Assembly (NCBI GenBank): GCA_037074705.1 | Contig: CM073591.1 | Span: 177,717,432 to 177,781,431 of the forward strand | Source: Zhengitettix transpicula | Lineage: Eukaryota; Arthropoda; Insecta; Orthoptera; Tetrigidae | Reading direction: 5' to 3' | DNA length: 64,000 nt | Shown: positions 35,548-45,415 of the stretch, piece after piece | How positions within the stretch are numbered: position 1 is the stretch's first letter | Layout of the letters: each line of letters begins with the position of its first letter | Notes under the pieces: generated by a model | What the model was told of the DNA's origin: nothing | The model's input: the letters and a program-made list of their open reading frames with translations, nothing else | Databases searched by the model: none | Made by a program: the position numbers and the translations under genes

Positions 35548-36799
35548 ATATATACAACTTGAATAATCGCCAAGATGTAGATGTCTCCGTTAATAAGAAG
35601 ATAATTATGACACAAATGTTGTACCAGAAACATAAGATCAATCGGATACTGAAGATATTTTAGGAACTAAGTCTGATGAAATTGACGAACTAGAATTAGG
35701 AAATATTGTGAGCCATGTTTCAAGGAAACTAAAACTCAGTGTAAAACACAATTTTGTTGTGAAATGTGTGTAAGTTTTTTATTTAAATAGACAGAAAAGA
35801 ATAATATGCCATTAATACCTTGTCCAAAATTTATAAAACATTGAAACTGACCTTGACGATTGTATTTATTTCACCAAAAATGTAATTATTTAGATTTTCA
35901 TATGATGTATACAAATATTATTTATGAGCATTTCGTCAGCATTTTCGCAAAAGTAGGATACTTTAAAAAAATCCATAAAAATTAATTATATAATTAACTA
36001 TATAATTAAATAATATAATTATATAACTATATAATTAAATAATTATATTTCAAGCACTCCTGAACTGTTTAACTATCTGGCATCTTAACTGACGTTTGAT
36101 TTACATAATTAGAGTTTCAATATTTTATGATTATAATTCTAAGGATATTGTGATATAAGAAAATTAGAATTTTTGATAGTATATTTTCTTTAAAAATATT
36201 TCGAATAAATGGCAAGTTTTAACTTTCGAGACTGTAATTGGATGAATGAATTATGTATATATGTGTCTAAAATACCGATGTTAAGTGACTGTAAAAATAT
36301 TCAAAATAATTGTCTCAGTAAAGTGATAAGCAACGAAATATTTAACTTTTGGTTTCCTGGACCTAGCGCGGATATCCGCGGTACTTTAGGGGGCGCGACT
36401 AACGGAGGGTTAAGGGATTTATAGAAGATGAAAGATGTTTTACATTGAGAGATGTAACAGTTCAGAGGCTACTGGTAGCTAAAATTAGTAGGGATGCTCC
36501 TCCAAAAAGTTTGTAGACAAAAAGGAAACAAACGTGTACAAAAATAAAATTTACTTAAAAACTTTATGAAATCATAAAAAAAAGCAAAATCAAAATTTGT
36601 TACTTTCTTCAACCCCATTTGTAACAGTTTAAGTTTAATCGATTCATTTAAAAATGAAATCAATTCTTCTTGTTTTAATTTTCGTGAAAAGGTCAATTAT
36701 TTTATCCTTAATAATTTGATGACAACTGGGGAAATTTTTATCCAGTGAAATCACTGCGAAAGCATTTTTGTCTTTCCGACTTAAAATGTACTTAAAATT
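35548..36799. other. Unassigned AT-rich intron sequence
   Basis: At 35983-36050 an ATAATTATATAATTAAATA-type cryptic repeat stands out. The rest shows no recognisable feature. Confidence 0.4.
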
Positions 36800-36935
36800 G
36801 TACATAAGTACTTGGTACTTAAAATGATTTTATTTATTCTTTTCAATGTTGAAAAGCAGCGTTCTGCCTCTGATGTAGTCATGGGAAGTATCAAGAGGAT
36901 ATTTATCACTTTCGTAACCAGATAGCCAGGGTCGG
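36800..36935 (-). pseudogene. hAT transposase C-terminal dimerisation fragment
   Basis: The minus strand reads YLVTKVINILLILPMTTSEA then ERCFSTLKRINK. The LP-TTSEAERCFSTLKRIK signature is the conserved start of the hAT dimerisation domain in insect and vertebrate hAT transposases. Only about 40 residues are recognisable and there is a stop soon after. No catalytic core or terminal repeats found. Confidence 0.85.
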
Positions 36936-37308
36936 CATTGCGGAAATGACAGTGTTCTCTCTCCCTTGCATCCTTGCATGGAGCAACCTGTGTGCGCATG
37001 CGCACAAAAGTCAAACTCTGCTAACACCGTGAAGCGCACACTTCCATACAATGATTTTTGTATATTTTTCATAAAATGAGGGATGACTACTGACATTAAG
37101 ATTAAGGAATATGCATTGTACGAGTATTACAGAATAAAGGACTCATTATATTAAATGTTAGCGTATGGAAATTTGAAAGGGGGGGGGGGGTGATGCAGTT
37201 CCACAATGCTTATATGCGAGCCGGCTCTGAAAAAGTTTAAGTGTTCAAGGGAAAGTGAAATGAACGTATTGTTTAAAGTATTTAGAAAAATAGAAACAGT
37301 TTTCGGTC

Positions 37309-37365
<57 letters not shown>

Positions 37366-37755
37366 TTGAGGAGACAACAGATTGATTGTGGAAGAGATTG
37401 AGGTGTTAGGGAGAAAACAAGAAAGATTTATTAATGCTATTTAATGATCATTACCGGACACGTACGGCATGAGCCAGAAAACCCGTTTTCTGCTTGGCCG
37501 CCAATACAGCTGACCTTTGGACTTCTAGTAAATTCCAAGAAATTAGCAGTAAACACCAACTATTACGTAATGAAGGTCACATTCGACCATGCAAATTAAA
37601 CGAAAGAATTAATAATTTTTTCTTCAAATGTTGACAATGGTCATCGAAATGAAGGAGTTATTAAAACTGAATAATTACATATCCATAACAAATTAAGAGA
37701 AATTGCTAATGCATTATTTTATAATTAATGTTATATAAAATTTAACTTACAAATG

Positions 37756-37795
<40 letters not shown>

Positions 37796-37900
37796 CTATT
37801 ACAAAGCATATATTTACAAGTTTCCGTTGTATATCAAAAACTGTAATTATTTTATTGAAACTTTGTCTCCCGAACGCTTGAAGTTACACGAAGTTGAAAG
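36936..37900. other. Unassigned DNA with microsatellites
   Basis: Holds a G11 run (37181-37191), a TA tract of about 48 bp (37312-37359) and another at 37758-37793. No gene recognised. Confidence 0.5.
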
Positions 37901-38042
37901 TTTTTTTTTTAAGAGTAACAGGCTACATGAGGGTAAGCCAAGGGTTAACTAGGGTCCACGGGCTATATTTAAAGGAGCGCCTAAAAGTGATGCAGGGCAA
38001 ATCCTAGAAAACCTGCATCAGGTAGGTCGTCTTGTACTTGTC
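37901..38042 (-). repeat. Repeat A copy A9, heavily deleted
   Basis: T tract, GAGTAACAGGCTACATGAGG, then a jump to AGCCAAGGGTTAACTAGGG, GGGCTATATTTAAAGGA, and TGCATCAGGTAGGTCG. It stops at TTGTACTTGTC. Confidence 0.88.
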
Positions 38043-38780
38043 TGTGAATAATTCAATAACAATAAAACGAATCACCATTCAATAAAGCTGTTTATGACAA
38101 TTTTCAGACAGTTCATTTAATTAAAATCCTGAAGAAAGTACGTAATTAATTATATAAAATTTCTGAAACTGGTTATAAACTGTATTATAAATAATATTTG
38201 AATAATTCAGATAGTTTAAATAGTGTGCTATTTAAAATGGAAGAATGATAAAAAGTGCTGTTATGGTAGCTAATTCACTAGATGATTTAATTTTGTTATG
38301 TCTAGACTTAATATATTTGTAAATAAAAACCACTGAAACAAGAATTCGCTATTAAAAAAATTGTAGTTAAGTTTAAATTAGTTTGAAGGAATTATAGGTG
38401 AGCTTAAAGAATTCCTTTATCAACTAAATTATAAACCATTGCCCGTTTTTTAAAAAAAATAAAGAAATACCATCAAAAATTGAGATAAATTCGAAAAACG
38501 AATACTTTGGCTGGTAATCGTTGAACATTTTGACTATTTGAATAGGGGTTTGGGAATATTTAATTTTTGTTGCAAGTCTTACCAATACGACGTGAATGAA
38601 TCGTGACTCGCTGAGGGTTTCAGACGGTAAGGAATTGGGTTATGCCATTTATATACCTCCAAGTGACTGCAATAAACCGGGACGGAATCGGGTCTCACCC
38701 GTTTCTACACGTCTGAGTAACATGACGCTGAGAATAAAATTATAATATCTGAAGAATCACTGTAATAAATATACGTTTTT
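38043..38780. other. Unassigned AT-rich sequence
   Basis: No feature recognised. Confidence 0.4.
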
Positions 38781-38870
38781 GCCTGGAAAGGCAGAGGTCC
38801 TGGGTTCAAATCACAGCGAGGGCATGGACGTTGCGTGTTTGTTCGTTTTCAGGAAACATCTGGTTGGATC
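38781..38870 (+). repeat. tRNA-derived SINE fragment
   Basis: GCCTGGAAAGGCAGAGGTCC is followed by TGGGTTCAAATCACAGC, a box B with the downstream half of a T arm as in tRNA-headed SINEs, then GAGGGCATGGACGTTGCGTG. The box A half is missing, so it is 5' truncated. The part after 38830 may be SINE body. Confidence 0.6.
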
Positions 38871-39404
38871 GCACAACTGCTTTTAAACAAGCTCATTAAA
38901 ACTTCTGACTGTAAATTAATAAGGAAAGCATCTAATAATACAGCGAAACACCGTTAATGTATTAAAGTCTTCCAATAAGCTTTTTGAAAGAATTGAAATA
39001 TATTCAGTACAGTATGAATTACAGTCTTGCGTGCTAAAACGACCTACAGAGAAAACCATTCCCTGAATATCGAAAATTAATATGACTCTATCTTTGGTAG
39101 TGGGGGGGGGGGGGCAACTGTTTTCAAATAAACGGACTGGTTGCTTCACCACGATAGATTTATTTACTTGCATTGGGCAAGGCTCGGTAACAATTTAAAA
39201 AATACATATAATTAATTAACAATAACGTTATCATGAAATAAATATAGAAAATAAGATAAAAAAATAGTTTTAACTTCTCACTTAACAAAACCCTTTACAT
39301 ATTTAGATAAATACCAAAACCGAACCCTTATTAAATCTTATTTAAAATATAATTTCATTTCACTTAAATTCTTATGAATCTACCATATTAGATTTATCTT
39401 CTCT
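38871..39404. other. Unassigned DNA with a G13 tract
   Basis: A 13-G run at 39102-39114 is the only distinctive feature. Confidence 0.4.
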
Positions 39405-39838
39405 TGAATTGTGGCATACTCTGTGGGCTCACCGCTAGCAAGGTTGAAAGCTGTTCCATTTCTGAATCGTTCTATTTAGAAACGAAAATTTCCGTATATC
39501 AGTTCGCTGATTCCTCTCCCAAATCTAATAATGATCCCCTTTAGATATGTAAATGGGAGTTAAAAAGAAAACTGTTTAAGTTTCTCCAGGCCGGCTTGTT
39601 TTTAAGTGCCCTGAATAATGCAGAAAGTCTAACTCGTTTCCTTCTATTTGCCCAAAACTCTAAATTATTTTCCGTTTACCAGATAATTTCAATGTATATT
39701 TTTCAATTTTATCCAGTGCTGAGTAGGTTCAATCCCATACGGATCCCAACAAGCTGCTCCATACTCTAGGATTGGTGACATTAAAGTTCTGTAAGCAGCT
39801 ACCTCAGTGTTTCTAGAGCTTTTCCCCTATACAGTCTA
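39405..39838 (-). pseudogene. LINE reverse transcriptase C-terminal remnant
   Basis: The minus strand reads AYRTLMSPILEYGAACWDPY, the thumb-region signature of Jockey/R1-type LINE proteins (family form AY-TLVRPILEYAA-VWDPY), after a frame containing VAAYRTL. Downstream pieces in shifting frames include DKIEKYTLKLSGK and a tail resembling the usual FVNRTI--WN-LP end (TTTTGAACGATTCAGAAATGG region at 39450-39475). Several frameshifts and stops. Repeat A10 begins right at its 5' side. Confidence 0.72.
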
Positions 39839-39839
39839 G

Positions 39840-40062
39840 CTTTTTTTTCGGATAACGGGCTTCATAATGGTAATCCACATGGTGGCAACTCCCCTCTAAT
39901 ATCATAGGAAGCGATTTGAAAAGGCGAGGGGCGTGCGGAGGGATAGAGGAAGGTAGCCAAGAGTTAACTAGGGCCTCCGGGCTGTAGTTTAAGGATTCTA
40001 CCCGACATTTGCGTAAAAGTAATTCAGGACAAACCGTAGAAAACCTGCATCAGGTAGGTCGG
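39840..40062 (-). repeat. Repeat A copy A10, sense 5' truncated
   Basis: T8 tract then CGGATAACGGGCTTCATAAT, GGCAACTCCCCTCTAATA, AAGGTAGCCAAGAGTTAAC, and ending at TGCATCAGGTAGGTCGGGC. The T tract joins the LINE remnant, so A10 inserted into or beside it. Confidence 0.88.
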
Positions 40063-40959
40063 GCGAGAGCCTTAACGCCGAGCGAAATGTTATTTTCCTG
40101 GTGAGAAGAAATGACTGCATAGAAAATGATTTTTTTTCTTAATCACAACCGATGGAGAAGGCTGGGTTGACTACTCAGAAAAATGCGTGTCGTTAACGAC
40201 ACAGAAATATTTCTCGTATTATTAGGGATTAGTTTAAGAAAGCCACTAAAATTTGTAAGAAATAGTAATATTAATTCTATATTGATCAACACTCGGTTGA
40301 ACATTTCTTTGAAGGGCATCCATCATATTCAGCAGAAGAGAATAGGAAGAAATAAAGAGAAATTTCTCCATAGAATTTGTCACTTATCTACATAAGCACA
40401 GTTGGTATAAAATATGTCGTAGTATGTGGTATCTAGAAAAATGTTACCGTACTTAAAGAAAGCAGCATTTATCTGTTTATACTTTCCGAATATAAATTTT
40501 TTACTGTGAAAGTATTTTATAATGATAACGAGTGCTGGCCCGACAAAGATACATTCTGAAGTCGAAAGGAAATCAAATTGTATGCGGAATGGCATAAAGA
40601 ATTTCCGGTTCGGGCCAGCGCCAATCTCTACGGGCTCGTAGCCAGCCGTACATCAAACGCCGAAGTCAGGCTTTGTGTTTAGGAATTCGATATTACTCGG
40701 GGGAATAGCTCGGTTTGTCACGCATGATATTTTCTCGTTCCCCATTAGAGCCGACTGCAAACTTGAGAAATTAATTGACTCTCGCTACAACGCGAAATCC
40801 AAGAATTATGTGACACTGTACAGAATGAATTTTAAATGAAATAAGAGGATGATCAAATCAGAATTTGAAGTTTGTTCCAAAACTATATTATTTTATATAA
40901 TAAATAAACCAATATATAAATAAAATGTAACGATATATATGTGACTGTTTAAAAGTAAA
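40063..40959. other. Unassigned intron sequence
   Basis: A GC-richer patch at 40605-40740 has no coding or RNA signature that I recognise. Confidence 0.4.
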
Positions 40960-41165
40960 TTGTAAATAAAACATCCGATTAAAGTTATAAAAATATTTAT
41001 AATTGAAAAAAATACGTTTCGTCGCTGTTCGCGACCTGTTCATGCCACAACACGTACTAAACTATCAAAATTTTGTAATACTTCAAACACCTGAAAAGGT
41101 TGTATTTTTTTCAATTATAAATCTTTATCTGGCTTCAAAAGGCTGCATTTTATTTATAATTTAAA
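40960..41165. repeat. Penelope-like terminal repeats, inverted pair
   Basis: Reverse copy 40965-41045 (TTTATAATTGAAAAAAATACG, here split as TTTATAATTG and AAAAAAATACG, then TTTCGTCGCTGTTCGCGACC) faces forward copy 41085-41160 (ACCTGAAAAGG, TTTTTTTCAATTATAAATC, CTGGCTTCAAAAGGCTGC). The TCGCTGTTCGCGA segment is itself a hairpin. Confidence 0.7.
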
Positions 41166-41597
41166 TAAAATGTGATTTTGATTCGAGTTAAGAATACGAA
41201 ATACATGTAATAATTAAACTAAAGAAAAAGATTGATATCTCTATTTTTTCATAAAGCGAGGAAGAAAAATCTGCCTTTGTAAATTACAGTAATTCAAATA
41301 AATCTTAACTTCTACGTAGTTTACGATCATTCAGAAAATAAAATATTCTGTGAAAGTTATGATAAATACTCTGTGTTTATGGCGCGAGTATTACAATTAA
41401 TTTTTATGTACAAATTTTGTTTTATTCCAACAATACCTATCAATACGACAAAGCAGATAATTTTATAAATTCGTATATTAAATGTATTTTAATTCATGCA
41501 TATTTTCATAAAACATTTTTCCGGGTTGTCTTCATCCAGTGCATGTAATCTCACACCATGGAATTCGAATCAAGCATTGTTATATATATATATGTAT
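41166..41597. other. Unassigned AT-rich sequence
   Basis: No feature recognised apart from a TA tract at 41580-41593 next to E7. Confidence 0.4.
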
Positions 41598-42551
41598 TGT
41601 AATGCCAATTAATTAACACATTAATTGTAAATTTGATAATCTAAATTGTTAGAGAAACATATTCTTGACGGCGGTACCGAACACAAAACAACAATGTAGC
41701 CAGGTATTGTTTCCTTTGTCGGAACAAACACTGCGCGCTCAAAATTAGGAGACGGTAGTTCAGTTGAATGGAAGGTTTGGTCAGTGCAGGTCACATTAAA
41801 ATATTAAGCAGTTGGCTGGAATGTTTGGTCAAGTACAGGACGCATTAAGAGTTCACGTTACGGTAGAGTTCAGGCCGTATTTCAAATCCTCAGCGATCGG
41901 GTGGTCGTAAAAGAACTTTTGGAAATTGGAGACTAAACACGTACCGAGAGACGAGAACTAAAGCGAAAGGTGAGAGCGAGAATCGAAGGCAGAACTACGA
42001 AACCTGCTAAACACCAACAGATTTGTGGACGTAGCCGGCAGTGGAGATCGGCAGATGTCAACCGAGGAGGAGACGCAAAGGAGGTTCCTGGTTCCTGATT
42101 TTGTTTCAAAAATATTAAATCTAGAATCTGTGAGTTTAAGTAAAAGCTGTGCAAAAACCCGCCATAGTGTTTCGTAAGCCAAAAGTATCCTGGAATGCTG
42201 CCGTGAGTACCAATATAAAATAAATAATTATGTAAACCGGATTAAAAGATAGTCGTCAGATTTCGTTCTCTTCCTTTGATAAAATTTGTTAAGTAGAATC
42301 CATCTTTTAGTATAATTTCGTCGACAAGTAAATTTCGTCTTTGTTAATTGACGAGGAAATATTTTTATTGAAATTTGTGTTGATAAGATTTCTAAATAAA
42401 TGATTAGCCATTATCAAACCCAGTAATGACCGTGAGATAAATTCTATTTGTAATTATTTGTGTAATTGTTTCAAACAGTGATAATAAATAAATTTCTTTG
42501 TTTGTAAATTAATTTTTCATTTAATTAACGCCATCCATTTTAATTATTACA
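41598..42551 (+). mobile_element. TGTAAT element E7 with 4 bp GTAT duplication
   Basis: Starts TGTAATGCCAATTAATTAAC and ends TAATTATTACA. GTAT precedes (41594-41597) and follows (42552-42555) the element, the second informative 4 bp target duplication. Internal blocks: ACAACAATGTAGCCAGGTA, GTCGGAACAAACACTGCGCG, the core CAAACCCAGTAATGACCGTG at about 42416, and TCGTCGACAAGTAAATTTCG, which is shared with E1. E1 and E7 form one subfamily in opposite orientations. No module copy is seen before the end. Confidence 0.88.
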
Positions 42552-42767
42552 GTATATATACTGTTTTTCGAAAAACATTGTTTAACGTAATGCCTCTCAA
42601 GTTATTGCATTTTAAATTCCACTTTTTGAGAGTCCGGCCTTAACTCTAGAGTTAACTTTTGGCATAAATTTGTTTTTATCGCGTGTCATATTAATTGGAT
42701 AATTTTTTCACCATACGTGCACTATTTATAACTCCAGTGTCAATATTTTGTTTTGTTTAGTATTATC

Positions 42768-43165
42768 TGTGTGGCCGGCGTTATCCGCGTAGTGTTAATT
42801 AAACTCAGCGACATCCATAACCCCGGATTTGACTTCAGTCTCGGTTGTTTTCCCGCTAATTTTTTGTAATGCCCCTCCATCCCCACACCTAAAGGTGCTC
42901 TCCTCCCATGCCGAAAGGGGGACAAATTATACAAAAACAACATTGGGAGAAATGCTATCAATCTCATTGATCCCAAAAAATGTTTATTCTATGCAAATAT
43001 CGGCCATTTGAACATGTTTGAAAATTTCTCCCCGTTCACCCACGCGCCTGGGGTGGTTATACGAGTCTTACATACACAGTGATCATTTTCTATTAGAAAG
43101 GAACACGTGTATGGAATTTGGTCAATTTTTCTCCGCGGAACATATATTCAAACACACACAAATAA
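42768..43165 (+). repeat. LINE/SINE tail-like repeat B, copy B2
   Basis: Starts GTGTGGCCGGCGTTATCCGC and follows B1 (2157-2630): CATCCATAACCCCGGATT, CTCCTCCCATGCC, ATGCTATCAATCTCATTGAT, ATCGGCCATTTGAACATGTT and GGAACACGTGTATGG. No reading frame. B1 and B2 are quite diverged, so both are old. Confidence 0.7.
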
Positions 43166-44744
43166 TATATTTTATTTATTAGATTTTTACTTGTTAATCC
43201 CACTTCATCTGAACAACAAATATGTATTTTGTCAAATAGTAAAATTTCCATAAAAATAAAAGTATATTTCGTGGACTGAATTTTAAGTTTTCAGATTTTC
43301 AACCGGTGGACCACAATTTTGGATAGCTTCAAACTTATTTAATGCATCAGAAAGAAGCAGTTCATAATCGAACAAAATAATTGTCTAAACAGGTTAAATT
43401 ATATTTTGAAATTATATTTTGTCTGAATAGTCAGTTGCTAAAAAATATTTTAAATCAAAATCTGTTTGACCGTTGTTTTGTGAATAACTAAAAATATTAA
43501 TGAGACCGAGTTTAAAATAATGACATCGGTTTCGGATTCCCAAATGCGCTAACTTAACAATGAACTAAAAAATTCGACCAAAGTTATATTTGATATATAT
43601 ATTTGGGCGTAATTATTCCGGGATGAAAACTTTTCAATATGGAGGCACACAAGTAATTTGTGTTCACGATCAAGCTAATAAATTTTCAGGGCATTTTTAT
43701 ACAGTTTAACAACGAAAAAGCACCATTTTACGAGATACCAAGAAGCTAACATATTCATGTTCGGAAAGTATAAAAGTCCTGAGTTACCATTCTTATACGA
43801 CGCGTAGAAGGCTTGGGAGTTGATCACAGTGCGATTATCTCGTTTAGCCGTTTTTAGACTTATACGTATTTCTCGTGACTACAGAAATATAAATTCTCTG
43901 AATTTACAAAAATCCAATACTGAAATCATTGAAAATGTAAGGATTCTTATTTTTTAATAGGTATAGAGAGCACTCCAAAATCCTCTTACAAAGTTTTGAA
44001 AGTTGTACAGGGAATTGAGTAGATCATGTTTTTAATAGGAGTCTATGTCCCGTAACGTACCGTTTCTTTGGAACAATCATTTCAAAACAGAGTTTTAACG
44101 CTACCACTTCTGCTTTCGTAATTCAGTTCGGCGTGACTGAATACATCACTGTTCTACAATTCTAGTCAAAATTCTAGCCAAATAAACAAGGAAACATTCA
44201 TTTTGCTCACATTTATTTTTTATTTTTATTATTCTTAAAAACTTTTATTTTTTGATTATACAGTTTGGTTTATAAAATTTACAAGTATTTACAAAAATTA
44301 TGTGTAAATAATTCATATGTTAGATTGTGTAAGTGGAGAGTCCTGTGACTTTTCAGGCCTTGAGTTCTTGATTTGTTGTTCTGAGGGGTTTGGGGTGGAA
44401 TATGAGATGGGTGTTTACTGGAATATTAATTGGGGAAGGTTGCATACATTGTTCGGTTATGAGGGTTCGCTGGTGATGTTGAATTTGATGGGATGGATGG
44501 AATGGGTGGGTGGGGTCTGCGAGTATGAGGATGAGGTGGGTTAGGAAGTGCCAGAGTGTTCTGGGGGAATACTTTTGTTTACAATTAAACCTGACAATCT
44601 GTTTTTGTTTTGCTAAAAAGACTGTTCGCATTCTGATCCACAACAACTGCGGTTCGTTGTGGCGAGCTCCAACGTCGTCGCACACATTCTACCTACGAAT
44701 GATGTTCTGATAATCTCATAAATCCGTTGTGAAGTAACTAAAAC
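43166..44744. other. Unassigned intron sequence left of a transposase relic
   Basis: 43960-44160 is less AT-rich and may be the non-coding flank of the mariner-type element whose transposase relic starts at 44745, but no terminal repeat was identified. The rest is AT-rich. Confidence 0.35.
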
Positions 44745-45015
44745 TCGTGCCAGCAGATCTTTGTGTTTCTACAGGAGTCTCGTAAATCTAACTCTTCATA
44801 ACAGGAAAACGTCCCAGGGGTCAAATAAGGTGTTCGCGGAGGCCACGGGATTGGATCACCTCGGCCATACCTTGTCTTCGAAACGTTAGTCCAGATTTTC
44901 ACGGAAATCAAGTGAAAAGAAATGGGAGTACGCAGTCGTGCTGGAACATATTTTGACGGACGTTCAATGGCGCAGCATCCAACAACATTATCAATTCTTG
45001 TACGAATATCAAGTA
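44745..45015 (-). pseudogene. Mariner-type (DDE) transposase fragment
   Basis: Two minus-strand frames together give the C-terminal catalytic region. First LLDAAPLNVRQNMFQHDCV, the family's V-QNMWFQHDGAPPHF with the middle catalytic Asp region damaged (HDCV for HDGA). Then, after a frame change, YGRGDPIPWPPRTPYLTPGT, which is the WIGRGGPI-WPPRSPDLTPLD motif, with the Asp of SPDLTP changed to Tyr and the third catalytic residue region disturbed. It continues FSCYEELDLRDSC. Clearly inactive. Confidence 0.8.
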
Positions 45016-45172
45016 TATGTAGAGATATAGCAAGTCGTGACAGGAGCACAGTAGAAGAAGGGAGAAGATGGAGGGGGGTATTGTCGTCAGTTGGGAACTG
45101 CCCTTGCGGAGAAGTTGGAACTGCGCCACTAGCGTTCTTAAAAAATAATAGCCGTTGTCGGTGTAACTAATG

Positions 45173-45415
45173 AATAAAATATTCTCGGGCTTCTAACTGG
45201 GTTAAAAGACATAGGCGCGACTTTTCGATTATGTTTACTGTCATCGTCTAGTTTGTATGACAACCGCTCCTGTCCTCTATTTTCTATTTTTAAAGATCTG
45301 AAATGAAGGACAATATCTTTATGCATGTTCTCATTCGGACTTATATATATGACAGTAAACGTCATCGAAACGTCGCGGCTACATCTTTTCACTCGGTTAC
45401 AATCCCGAGAATATT
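45173..45415. repeat. Inverted repeat pair, Penelope-like ends
   Basis: The left arm AATATTCTCGGGCTTCTAAC ... GACTTTTCGAT ... TGTTTACTGTCAT (45178-45245) is matched by the reverse complement of 45343-45413, which contains GACAGTAAACGTCATCG, AAACGTCGCGGCTACATC and CGGTTACAATCCCGAGAATA. The arms are about 70 bp, about 100 bp apart. The CATCGAAACGTCGCGGC core resembles Penelope-like termini. Confidence 0.65.

Noticed and set aside
36209..37200. Terminal inverted repeats of the hAT element around the G-rich stretches at 36390 and 37181
   Set aside because: The G-rich strings do not pair as inverted repeats and no 8 bp duplication was found.
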